64,000 nucleotides of DNA from Pedobacter jejuensis (GTDB lineage: Bacteria > Bacteroidota > Bacteroidia > Sphingobacteriales > Sphingobacteriaceae): contig NZ_RBEE01000023.1 of NCBI RefSeq assembly GCF_003725795.1, positions 62,001 to 126,000 on the forward strand. The letters run 5' to 3'. Positions 1-8,158 of the stretch are shown piece by piece. A program made the position numbers and the translations under genes. How positions within the stretch are numbered: position 1 is the first letter of the stretch; each line of letters opens with the position of its first letter. The notes under the pieces were generated by a model. It worked only from the letters and a program-made list of their open reading frames with translations. It searched no databases and had not been told where the DNA came from.

Positions 1-1023
1 TTAGCGCTGATTAACAAGGCAGAAGGCTTAATTAATAAACCACAAAAATCGGTAAGTGGAAAAATTACCAGGTTTGCAGTAAGAAATTTTGTGGACACCG
101 ATGATATCAAAGCTCAGATTCCTGGCTTTGCAAAAACAATTATAGCACAGGTAGATAACCCAAACAATAAAAAGCAATTGAGTACAATGGCTATGGGTAA
201 GTTTACACAAATGGAAAATACAGGTGTTGTAGATAGTCTTTTATCAGAAAAAGAAGCTTTAATTTCTAAAGTGTATAAAAAATATCAGGTAAATACAGTT
301 GATCAGTTTAATAATAAGCTAACCAAATCGCTAGATGACATTAAAAATAAAACATACACCTACTCATTCATCATGTTGATTTGTATCGTAATAGTTTTAT
401 CACTTTGGTGGATGCTTAGAAGAAGGGTAGAGCTTCACGCTACACTTTTTATTATGTCGTTATTGTTTGCCTTTATATTGCTGGCAGTTGGCTTAATGGC
501 ATCAATGATAGAGGTAGACGCCCGTATTAAATCATTAGATTTTATGCTTTTGGGTGAACATGTGGTATTTAAAAACCAGGTGTTATTTTTCCAAAGTAAG
601 AGTATTTTAGATGTTGTTGAGGTTTTAATTAAACAGCCAGCAATTGATTCGATACTTGTGGGTGTTTTGATTTTGGTATTTAGTATTCTTTTTCCGGTAA
701 TGAAATTAAGCTCTACTGGTATTCATTTATTAGGGAAAAAGAAATTGGCTGAGAACAAGTTTATTAAATATTTCGCTTTTCAATCTGGCAAATGGAGTAT
801 GGCTGACGTTATTGTAATAGCAATTTTGATGGTTTACATCGGCTTAAATGGTTTGTTGGAAACGCAATTAGCAATGTTAAATATTAAGAGCGATGCCTTA
901 ACCATAATCACCACAAACAATACAGCATTGCAACCTGGTTATATCATATTCATAAGTTTTGTGTTATATGGTTTAACGCTATCAACCATTTTAAAGTTTA
1001 TCACCCCGCATGATTCTCATTAG
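1..1023 (+). CDS. PqiA-like (paraquat-inducible protein A family) membrane protein, 5' truncated by window edge
   Basis: The reading frame is open from base 1, so the true start lies outside the window; a GTG at 91 is internal, because the residues before it (KPQKS, then KITRFAVRNF) match the middle of the next gene. Visible parts are a soluble, charged segment followed by about four membrane helices. The C-terminal half carries PqiA-family marks: IEVDAR, VLFFQSKSI and SGKWSMADV. PqiA proteins are inner-membrane partners of MCE-type lipid transport systems in Proteobacteria; no MCE-domain gene is visible here. It is a close tandem paralogue of the downstream gene (44 bp gap). Family call fairly sure; substrate unknown. 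Confidence 0.8.
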   Translation, partial: LALINKAEGLINKPQKSVSGKITRFAVRNFVDTDDIKAQIPGFAKTIIAQVDNPNNKKQLSTMAMGKFTQMENTGVVDSLLSEKEALISKVYKKYQVNTVDQFNNKLTKSLDDIKNKTYTYSFIMLICIVIVLSLWWMLRRRVELHATLFIMSLLFAFILLAVGLMASMIEVDARIKSLDFMLLGEHVVFKNQVLFFQSKSILDVVEVLIKQPAIDSILVGVLILVFSILFPVMKLSSTGIHLLGKKKLAENKFIKYFAFQSGKWSMADVIVIAILMVYIGLNGLLETQLAMLNIKSDALTIITTNNTALQPGYIIFISFVLYGLTLSTILKFITPHDSH

Positions 1024-1067
1024 CATTATTCTAAATCTTTTTTCATTATTTTAAATTTAATACAGCT

Positions 1068-2393
1068 TTGACAACTCATATACAAGAACCTTCAGCTAAG
1101 AAAAATGGTCTGGCCAACGTTATACTAATCATCGCACTAAGTATATTGCTTGCCGGTATGGCTTATTTTGGATATCGTTTGCGCCAAACTTCTATAGAAA
1201 GAGAGCAGATAAAAGAAGATTACAGCATGGTTAATAACATCACGTTTGGTCTTTTTTCTGTAGATCAGTGGAGAAATAAAATCGTTTCTGTAGTAGAAGG
1301 GCAAGTTGGCGATTTTAAAATGACTGCTAAGCAGAAAAAGGAATTGCAAGCACAAGTTGAGGCGCAACTTAGTGGTTTGGTTAAAAAAACGGTTGCAGAG
1401 TTTAACAAACCTCAAAAATCGATAGGTGGTAAGTTAAAGAAGTTTGCGTTTAAACAATTTGTAGATCCGAAGAAAATACAAGCACTCGTTCCATCATTTG
1501 CCAGTACAATTATTGCGAAGATTAATAGTCCGGCAAGTATTAAAAGACTTAAAGGCATTGCAACGAGTAAAATAGATCAATTAGAAAAACAAACTTACGA
1601 TAGTACAGAATTTGCTGGAGCAGCAGTTACAAAGTACATCGCTAAAAAATATAATGTATCCGATCCGGAACAATTCAATAAGAAAATTAATTCCCGTTTA
1701 GAAGGGATAAATAAAGATACCCAAAATGCCGCTTGGGCCATGATTGCTTGCTTAGTAGTTGCGCTAGGAATTTGGTTGATAATGAGAAAGCAAACGCAGC
1801 TTCATACCACTCATTTTGTTGTTTCGTTGTTGTTTGCCGTTGTGATATTAGCGGTTGGCATAACCACGCCAATTATTGAAGTTGATGCTAGAATACAATC
1901 TCTAAACTTTATGCTGCTTGGTAAAAAAATCGTGTTTGAAAATCAAGTATTATTCTTTCAAAGCAAAAGTATTTTAGATATTATTTGGGTTTTACTTAAA
2001 CAGCCTAAGCCAGATTCGGTAGTTATTGGCGCACTGATTTTTATTTTCGTAATCATATTTCCGGTTTTAAGATTGATAGGCAAAGGAATTCACATTCTAG
2101 GAAATCACGAGTTTGGTGAGAACAAAGTTGTTAAATACTTAGCTTTAGACTCTGGTAAATGGGATATGGCTGATGTAATGGTAGTTGGGATTTTAATGAC
2201 CTACATTGGTTTAAACGGAATTTTGAAAAGCCAATTATCCAATTTAAATATTCATAACGATTTTTTAACCACAATGACCGTTAACAACACATCATTGCAG
2301 CCTGGTTATTATGTATTTGTTGGATACGTTGCTTATGCAATCATATTATCTGTTATTATGAAAAGAATTACACCAAACGATACCATCATTTAA
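1068..2393 (+). CDS. PqiA-like (paraquat-inducible protein A family) membrane protein
   Basis: 441 residues. One N-terminal helix (about 15-37), a basic coiled-coil-like soluble domain (about 60-215), then four hydrophobic segments to the C-terminus. PqiA-family motifs IEVDARIQS, VLFFQSKSI and SGKWDMADV are present. No ATG lies upstream of the hydrophobic N-terminus, so the TTG at 1068 is the best start; the next Met would cut into the first helix. It resembles the upstream truncated gene along the whole visible length, indicating tandem duplication. The two probably form one transcription unit. The N-terminal soluble part is not part of classical PqiA and its role is unknown. Confidence 0.8.
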   Translation: MTTHIQEPSAKKNGLANVILIIALSILLAGMAYFGYRLRQTSIEREQIKEDYSMVNNITFGLFSVDQWRNKIVSVVEGQVGDFKMTAKQKKELQAQVEAQLSGLVKKTVAEFNKPQKSIGGKLKKFAFKQFVDPKKIQALVPSFASTIIAKINSPASIKRLKGIATSKIDQLEKQTYDSTEFAGAAVTKYIAKKYNVSDPEQFNKKINSRLEGINKDTQNAAWAMIACLVVALGIWLIMRKQTQLHTTHFVVSLLFAVVILAVGITTPIIEVDARIQSLNFMLLGKKIVFENQVLFFQSKSILDIIWVLLKQPKPDSVVIGALIFIFVIIFPVLRLIGKGIHILGNHEFGENKVVKYLALDSGKWDMADVMVVGILMTYIGLNGILKSQLSNLNIHNDFLTTMTVNNTSLQPGYYVFVGYVAYAIILSVIMKRITPNDTII

Positions 2394-2442
2394 TCAGGGG
2401 AAATAGGGGTTTATCATCTCAAGATATCTACTTAAAGGTTGT

Positions 2443-2468
2443 TGATTTTATACAACTTGAATATTTGC
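2443..2468 (+). promoter_or_regulatory. weak candidate promoter upstream of the DUF5695-like gene
   Basis: A TTG is followed, 18 bases later, by AATATTTG, five of six fixed positions of the Bacteroidota -7 box TAnnTTTG. It lies about 90 bases before the ATG at 2558. Low confidence because the first -7 base deviates. Confidence 0.25.
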
Positions 2469-2557
2469 AGATTTTGCCCAGTTTTTGCTAAAAGCACTTC
2501 CTTAAATTTATAAAGTATATTTTTGGTCATGCCACTACTAAGTGGTATCGATGGATT

Positions 2558-5323
2558 ATGCTTTTAAATCAAGATAACTTAAATTCTCTGGTAAAGAATA
2601 TCTTATGGGTTGTTCTTTTCACCGCTCTGATAGCTACAAATACATTAAAAAGTTTCTCGCAATCACCATGGATTGCACTTGGCAAAAAACCATCAACTTT
2701 AGAGTTGGAGCAAGGATTTTTAACTTTTGATGCAGGCGATTTTAATTTAAAACTTGTAAAATCCTCGCAAACCGTCGCTGGATTAAGGCCCAAAACGATT
2801 AATGATTTTGATTTTGTACCAAGTGATAGCTTGAAAGTGAGAAGTTCTGATGGACTTTACCACCTCGGTGATATCAATTTAAAACTCAGAATTGGAGATG
2901 ATCCAACGTGGAAAAGTTACAGCACGGCTGCTAAACGCAATCCTGTCAAAAATCTTTCGGTACCAAATGTACTTGCAGCGGCAGATTTAAGTCAAACTTT
3001 ACCTTCAGATTTTCCATTAGCCTTAAAAAGAATTTGGGAAATGAAAGCAGGTAAATTGGTTCTGCGTTTCGAATTAACCAATAAAACAACTCAAAACATA
3101 GAAATAGGTGCCTTAGGTATCCCAATGGTATTTGATAATATTTTAGAAGGTAGAACACTCGAGCAAACACATGCTAAAAACGTTTTTTACGATCCTTATA
3201 TCGGTATGGATGCCGGTTATCTACAAGTTACACGATTAAGTGGGCATGCGCCATCTTTAATTGTAGCACCTTATGGAAAAACCCCATTTGAAGCTAATAA
3301 TCCATTAAATGATGATAAAACCCCACGTGGAATTGCTTTCGAAGGTTTTTATGAATGGATGGTTTGCAGTAAAGCTTATGCTGCAAATGAATGGAAAGGT
3401 GCTGAACAGTGGAATAATCCAACTTTTATAATTATAAAACCTGGTGAAACCAAAAGTTACGGACTTCAATTCATTTTATCTGGAACGGCAAAAGATACCG
3501 AAAATAAGCTTATAGAAAACCGCAAGCCGGTTGCCATGTCGGTTCCTGGATATGTCCTTCCAAAAGATGTTGATGCAAAATTGTTCATTAACTATCATAA
3601 AAAAATTAAATCTTTTGATCTTTATCCGGCAAATGCTTTAACAGTAAAAGCAAATGGTACCACTAAAAAAGGTTGGAAAAAATTTAATGTTAAAGGTATA
3701 ATTTCTGGTAGAGTAAGGTTAACTATAAACTATGCAGACGGGTTAATTCAAACGATAAACTATAAAGTTATTGAGCCTGAAAATGAAGTAATTGCAAGTT
3801 ATGGCAATTTTTTATTAACGAAACAATGGTTCGATAAACCCGATGCTGTTTTTAAAAGAAGTCCATCTGTTATCACCTATGATTATGAAAAACAACAGCA
3901 GGTTACGCAAGATAACAGAGCGTGGATTGCTGGGTTAAGTGATGAAGGTGGCGCTGGTTCATGGCTTGGTGCAATGATGAAACAGTTGGTTCAGCCCAAA
4001 AAAGCAGAGGTAGATAAACTAAAGCAATTTGTAGATACCGTAATGTTCGGACGAATCCAGATAAAGGAAGGACCCGAAAAATTTGGGGTTCGAAAAAGCT
4101 TATTTTATTATGCGCCAGATTCTTTGCCTAATGGTACCTATTCACAAGATATAAATTTTAAAACATGGTCTGCATGGCCAAAAAAGGAGGCTGATAATCT
4201 TGGTCGTTCATATAACTATCCACATGTTGCAGCAGCGCATTGGGTAATGTATCGCCTGGCTCGAAATTATCAAGGCTTGGTTGATGAAAGAACCTGGAAA
4301 CAACATTTAATCAATGCCGCCGAAACTGGTTTAGCCATGATAAATATTGCTCCGTATTATGCGCAGTTTGGCCAAATGGAAGGCACCATTTTTTACCTGA
4401 TTTTAAAGGATTTAAAAAATGAAGGCTTAACCGAAGAAGCAAACAAGTTAGAAGGTGAAATGAAAAAAAGAGCAAACCATTGGCGCTCGTTGGATTACCC
4501 TTTTGGAAGCGAAATGCCTTGGGATTCGACAGGGCAGGAGGAAGTGTATGTTTGGTCGAATTATTTTGGTTATCAGGATAAAGCCCAGGTAACGCTCGAT
4601 GCAATTCTTGCCTACATGCCGGTAGTTCCACATTGGGCTTACAATGGCAATGCCCGCAGGTATTGGGATTTTTTATACGGTGGTAAGTTAATGCGTATCG
4701 AACGTATGATTCATCACTATGGTTCTGCGCTTAATGCAATTCCGGTCTTAATGGATTATCGTAAACATCCCAACGATTTTTATTTATTACGTACAGGCTA
4801 TGGCGGATTAATGGGTTCTATATCTAATATCACAAAAGATGGTTTTGCACCAGCGGCTTTTCATTCTTATCCATCTACACTAAAAAATGATGGCATTACA
4901 GGAGATTATGGTTCGGGCTTTTTTGGTTATGCCGTAAATACATCATCCTACATTTTTAATCATAATGATTTTGGATGGCTTGCTTTTGGTGGAAATCTAA
5001 CTAAGCAATCTAATATTGTTACCATTAAGCCAACCACGGCTGCAAAGTCTTCTGTTTATATTGCGCCGGCCGGGCTTTGGCTTACATTAGATGCCGGAAC
5101 AATTGATGAGCTGAGTTACAATACTAAAAATGGAGAAATTAAATTGAAATTAAACAAGGCTAATGAGCACACAGCTAGAGCAATTTTAAGAATAAGTCAA
5201 CCTGCAAAAATTGAAGGTATTGGTGTTTGCAAAGTAAAGAATATAGAAATTGGAAAAAGAGGCGCTTATGAATTTCAACTTAAAAGTGAAAACACAACTG
5301 ATGTAAATATAAGTACGCAATAG
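2558..5323 (+). CDS. secreted DUF5695-like protein, probable carbohydrate-active (alpha/alpha)6 fold
   Basis: 921 residues with an N-terminal hydrophobic signal (about 12-36, ending near FSQ). The sequence resembles the large DUF5695 family of Bacteroidota and Acidobacteriota: YHLGDINLKLR, the LALKRIWEM region, IGALGIPMVFDNIL and FYEWMVCSKAY in the N-terminal beta-rich half, then an alpha-helical half with aromatic runs such as YNYPHVAAAHWVMYRLA and WSNYFGYQDKA. Such architecture (beta-sandwich plus helical toroid) recalls polysaccharide lyases and glycosidases, but no activity is established to my knowledge. It is followed within 70 bases by a small hypothetical gene. No CAZyme neighbours here. 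The family name is from memory of the motif pattern. Confidence 0.7.
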   Translation: MLLNQDNLNSLVKNILWVVLFTALIATNTLKSFSQSPWIALGKKPSTLELEQGFLTFDAGDFNLKLVKSSQTVAGLRPKTINDFDFVPSDSLKVRSSDGLYHLGDINLKLRIGDDPTWKSYSTAAKRNPVKNLSVPNVLAAADLSQTLPSDFPLALKRIWEMKAGKLVLRFELTNKTTQNIEIGALGIPMVFDNILEGRTLEQTHAKNVFYDPYIGMDAGYLQVTRLSGHAPSLIVAPYGKTPFEANNPLNDDKTPRGIAFEGFYEWMVCSKAYAANEWKGAEQWNNPTFIIIKPGETKSYGLQFILSGTAKDTENKLIENRKPVAMSVPGYVLPKDVDAKLFINYHKKIKSFDLYPANALTVKANGTTKKGWKKFNVKGIISGRVRLTINYADGLIQTINYKVIEPENEVIASYGNFLLTKQWFDKPDAVFKRSPSVITYDYEKQQQVTQDNRAWIAGLSDEGGAGSWLGAMMKQLVQPKKAEVDKLKQFVDTVMFGRIQIKEGPEKFGVRKSLFYYAPDSLPNGTYSQDINFKTWSAWPKKEADNLGRSYNYPHVAAAHWVMYRLARNYQGLVDERTWKQHLINAAETGLAMINIAPYYAQFGQMEGTIFYLILKDLKNEGLTEEANKLEGEMKKRANHWRSLDYPFGSEMPWDSTGQEEVYVWSNYFGYQDKAQVTLDAILAYMPVVPHWAYNGNARRYWDFLYGGKLMRIERMIHHYGSALNAIPVLMDYRKHPNDFYLLRTGYGGLMGSISNITKDGFAPAAFHSYPSTLKNDGITGDYGSGFFGYAVNTSSYIFNHNDFGWLAFGGNLTKQSNIVTIKPTTAAKSSVYIAPAGLWLTLDAGTIDELSYNTKNGEIKLKLNKANEHTARAILRISQPAKIEGIGVCKVKNIEIGKRGAYEFQLKSENTTDVNISTQ

Positions 5324-5390
5324 ATTGGTTTCATTTTCAATCAATTATAAATTTCTTGAAACCATAAAGCATTTTTCAGGTTATTTAAAC

Positions 5391-5735
5391 ATGGAAAAAG
5401 AGCTACTTGCAATACAATACTTTCAGCTAAAAGAAAAAGCACTGGTACAACGCGAATACATCGACTATACAATGGCTGATCATCTAAAACTGCTAAAAGA
5501 GGATAAAACTGAAACAGGAAAAGAACATTTAGAGCAATACAAAAAAGAAATTGATGCTGCGGAGGATGAATTTCTACAAACAATTTTAAACGTTAAACCA
5601 ATATTTGAAAAGCTGTTTTTGTATTTGCAAAGCGATGCCGCGACTAAAAAATCACCATATACTTTCAACTTTATGGATATGCAGATTGAAATGTATATTG
5701 ATGATAACAAGAATATTCACTACAAAAAGTCTTAA
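5391..5735 (+). CDS. hypothetical protein, 114 aa
   Basis: A charged, helix-rich soluble protein (MEKELLAIQYFQLKEKALVQ) with no signal peptide or recognised domain. The frame opens 66 bases earlier at 5325 through a TTG, but the ATG at 5391 begins a typical cytosolic N-terminus and is preferred. It follows the DUF5695-like gene and converges on the small cold-shock-like gene, overlapping its end by 4 bases. Function unknown. Confidence 0.6.
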   Translation: MEKELLAIQYFQLKEKALVQREYIDYTMADHLKLLKEDKTETGKEHLEQYKKEIDAAEDEFLQTILNVKPIFEKLFLYLQSDAATKKSPYTFNFMDMQIEMYIDDNKNIHYKKS

Positions 5736-5947
5736 GAATTTTCATTGCTACTTTCTAATTTAAAAGCTTTCAAATTAGAGGCGACTAAATTTTTATTCCT
5801 AAATACAATTTCAAAGGAAACGGTTTCACCAACTGCCGGTATTTTTTTAGAGTCGTCTCTATAAAATCGGATATGCTGGTTGTTGCTGTCTTTGATGATA
5901 CCGACACCGGCAGATTTGTTAAAAGAAAGAATTATTCCAGTACGCAT
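5732..5947 (-). CDS. small divergent cold-shock-domain-like protein, 71 aa
   Basis: 71 residues with the layout of a CspA-type OB-fold: MRTGIILSFNKSAGVGIIKD matches the first two strands and RNP1 region (consensus GxVkwFNxxkGyGFI), and QHIRFYRDD sits where RNP2 (VFVHxs) would be; GETVSFEIVFRNKNLVASNL matches the last strands. The canonical Phe of RNP1 and the FVH of RNP2 are replaced, so nucleic-acid binding may be weak or altered. A second protein of the same kind is encoded at 12461-12664. Probably an RNA- or DNA-binding protein; inference from fold only. Confidence 0.6.
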   Translation of the reverse strand: MRTGIILSFNKSAGVGIIKDSNNQHIRFYRDDSKKIPAVGETVSFEIVFRNKNLVASNLKAFKLESSNENS

Positions 5948-6214
5948 TTCGTATATTTTGTAGTACTTCCAATACTAAATTTCTAGTATTACTAAGTCTA
6001 AAGTAAAAGTTTTGATTGATAAATCTGAGCCGTGTAGTTTACATGCAAAATAGAGTAGATTAAACTATGTATATAGTAGATTTGAGTATCTATATATTTT
6101 ACTTTTAATTTTCAGCATTAAGTAGATATAATGCTTCATTTTATAGATATTATTATTGTTATTGGTGGTTTTTAGCTACCTTTCCAACGTCGATTTATCC
6201 CACCGACTTTGAAG
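5948..6214. other. AT-rich intergenic region between divergent genes
   Basis: 267 bases between the divergent cold-shock-like gene and the histidine kinase. Rich in TATA/TAGAT words (about 6060-6130). No ORF of credible length and no convincing -7/-33 pair were found; it must hold both promoters. Confidence 0.4.
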
Positions 6215-7294
6215 ATGGAGACTAAAAGCGAGCAGATAAAAACTCTGATCGGATTGAATGATGAGCTGGAAAATTATTTTCGTAATACAATTATTCCACA
6301 GCTATTTGTAGATGCTCATCTTATACTTCGCAAATTTACGCCGCCTGCTATGAAGCAATTTAGCTTAAAAATGGAGGATGTAGGAAGGCCAATGGCTGAT
6401 ATTAAAGATAATTTCAGGTTTCCGAGCATTATTGAAAATGTGAAATATGTTATAGAATCAGGAGAATTGTTGGAGAAAGAAATTCAAACTACTGATATGC
6501 GCTGGTATCAGATGAATATTTTGCCTTACCTGGTAGCTAAAGAAAAAAAAACGGATGGAGTTATCATAACCTTTGTAGAAATTACCATGCGTATTCGTGA
6601 TTTGAGAGAGCAGGAAAAGCTTATAGCAGAGCATGAAATATTATTGGATACCATTTCTCATGACATCAAAACGCCACTTACCAGCCTAGGTCTTACGATT
6701 GAAATGCTAAGAAAAATTCCTGAAAAAGGCATGGGAAAATTTCCAATGTTATTGGAAAAGGTTGAGAGCAGCCTGATAAAGATGAAGGATATTATTTATG
6801 ATTTAACAGAATCAAGACAATCTGAACATCGCTATAATGCGATAGAAGAACTGTTAAATTTTGAGCACATCATGGAAGATGTTAGACTTACACTTGCACC
6901 TCAAATCATGGAAACCGGGGCAATAATTGAATGTGAGGTTTGCCATTCTGAAATTGTTTTTGTAAGGCGAAAATTGCGTAGCGTTATATTCAACCTTGTA
7001 AGCAATGCTATAAAATATGCGTTACCTGGTAGAACCCCAAAAGTTGTTTTAAGTACTTCAAATGAAAATGGATTTACAACAATTTCGGTTTCTGATAACG
7101 GGCGGGGGATTGCAGAAGATGATTTGTCAAAGATATTTGCAAAATATGAACGTATTGCCAAAGATGTTGAAGGAACAGGAATAGGCCTTTATCTGGTTAA
7201 GGAGATTGTTAATTTAGCAGGTGGGCACATTACTGTTGAAAGCAAAATAAACGAAGGCACAACTTTTAAGGTGTATCTTAAAAATCAGGTTTAA
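6215..7294 (+). CDS. PAS-domain sensor histidine kinase (orphan, soluble)
   Basis: 359 residues without membrane helices, so a cytosolic sensor. Residues about 10-130 look like a PAS domain (DAHLILRKFTPPAM, then RWYQMNILPY), of the type found in CheB/CheR-PAS proteins. The HisKA box ISHDIKTPL puts the phospho-accepting His at residue 149. The ATPase domain shows an N box (NLVSNAIKYA), G1 (DNGRGI) and G2 (GTGIGL). A TTG two codons upstream (6209) is also open, but the ATG at 6215 is preferred. No response regulator gene is adjacent; the nearest single-domain regulator is 30 kb away. The HATPase end is complete. Confidence 0.9.
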   Translation: METKSEQIKTLIGLNDELENYFRNTIIPQLFVDAHLILRKFTPPAMKQFSLKMEDVGRPMADIKDNFRFPSIIENVKYVIESGELLEKEIQTTDMRWYQMNILPYLVAKEKKTDGVIITFVEITMRIRDLREQEKLIAEHEILLDTISHDIKTPLTSLGLTIEMLRKIPEKGMGKFPMLLEKVESSLIKMKDIIYDLTESRQSEHRYNAIEELLNFEHIMEDVRLTLAPQIMETGAIIECEVCHSEIVFVRRKLRSVIFNLVSNAIKYALPGRTPKVVLSTSNENGFTTISVSDNGRGIAEDDLSKIFAKYERIAKDVEGTGIGLYLVKEIVNLAGGHITVESKINEGTTFKVYLKNQV

Positions 7295-7304
7295 CCTTCA
7301 TCAT

Positions 7305-7574
7305 TTATCCACACAAACTTTTAGTTTTAATGGTTATAGCATCATAAACTTCTTTAGCCAAATCGTTTTCTGTTAATTTGGTTATAATGGCATAAACAGG
7401 ATTAATCATTATAGAAACTAAGTTTAAGCTATTGGCTTCAATCTTTAACGATTTATGATCAGAGCTGATTTTGGTATTAACATTAAACATATTAGCAGAA
7501 AGAATTTCTATTGTGTTTAGATAATTATCTGCGGTTTTATTAAAAGGGATGTATATATATTCTTTAGTAAGCAT
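7305..7574 (-). CDS. hypothetical protein, 89 aa
   Basis: Small soluble protein starting MLTKEYIYIPFNKTADNYLN; no domain recognised. A TTG two codons upstream (7580) is an alternative, but the ATG at 7574 is more likely. It is convergent with the histidine kinase (10 bases between stops). Coding status rests on length and composition only. Confidence 0.5.
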   Translation of the reverse strand: MLTKEYIYIPFNKTADNYLNTIEILSANMFNVNTKISSDHKSLKIEANSLNLVSIMINPVYAIITKLTENDLAKEVYDAITIKTKSLCG

Positions 7575-7699
7575 AAACAATCAACATCAATTGATAAAAA
7601 TAGTTTTAGGCTACCAGAATTTCTTTCTAAAGAGATGAACTATAATTGAATAAGTATATAGAGTTACAGTTTGCATTGTGTCCGTATTGCTTGTACAAC

Positions 7700-7767
7700 A
7701 CGTCATGCTGAATTTATTTCAGCATCTTAAATGCAAGAAAGATCCTGAAATAAATTCAGGGTGACGT
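7700..7767. repeat. REP-like imperfect palindrome (28-bp arms)
   Basis: Left arm 7700-7727 begins ACGTCATGCTGAATTTATTT; right arm 7740-7767 is its reverse complement at 25 of 28 positions; the 12-base spacer is AT-rich. The core, CTGAATTTATTTCAG, is itself palindromic, so the element can fold as one long hairpin. This is the look of interspersed extragenic palindromes (REP/BIME) known from many bacterial genomes. It lies in the gap upstream of the DUF2256 gene and may act as a transcriptional barrier or mRNA stabiliser. Confidence 0.8.
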
Positions 7768-7835
7768 AAACTAAAAAAAAAGCAACTTGTTAATGATGAG
7801 GAGTAACTTCAAGATTCGAACTCAGTTTATAAGTT

Positions 7836-7979
7836 TTATTTAACTCTATTCGAACTGCATTTTTTGCTACAATATACTATGCTATCCCAATTTTTCTCCC
7901 ATTTTTTTCGCCAAGTAAAAGGACGATGGCAAACCGGACACATCTTTGTAGGCAAATTTTCTTTTTTAACGTTGTTCAT
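7836..7979 (-). CDS. DUF2256 family zinc-ribbon-like mini-protein, 47 aa
   Basis: A 47-residue ORF ([12 protein letters not shown]..., stop TAA at 7836) contains the DUF2256 signature: [15 protein letters not shown], then [11 protein letters not shown], giving a CxxC...CxxxC cysteine set typical of a small zinc-binding fold. An in-frame ATG at 8003 would add eight residues (MHTYYDKA); the ATG at 7979 matches the usual N-terminus (MxxVKKENLPxK) of the family better. Known family members are 40-60 residues and of unknown function, often found near photolyase or cryptochrome-like genes; none is visible here. It stands alone on the minus strand, divergent from the exporter operon. Confidence 0.85.
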   Translation of the reverse strand: MNNVKKENLPTKMCPVCHRPFTWRKKWEKNWDSIVYCSKKCSSNRVK

Positions 7980-8100
7980 TGCTTTATCATAGTATGTATG
8001 CATAATGTAATTTATCGGTAAAGAACATAAATAAAATTGATTTTTTATTGTTTCGAAAGCATATTTGCAGCAAATATTGGCTACAAGCGGCTAATATTTA

Positions 8101-8133
8101 TTTGTAATCAGCTTGTTACAAAACATACATTTG
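8101..8133 (+). promoter_or_regulatory. candidate promoter of the exporter operon
   Basis: TTTG at 8101-8104 and a perfect -7 box TACATTTG at 8126-8133, spaced 21 bases, about 25 bases before the ATG at 8159. A second, weaker pair (TTG ... CATATTTG) lies about 60 bases upstream. Sequence match only. Confidence 0.45.
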
Positions 8134-8158
8134 AGGAAACCTGTTACGTGAACGATTT

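Noticed and set aside
4311-4633. Long antisense frames within the DUF5695-like gene
   Set aside because: Opposite a well-supported gene; no features of their own.
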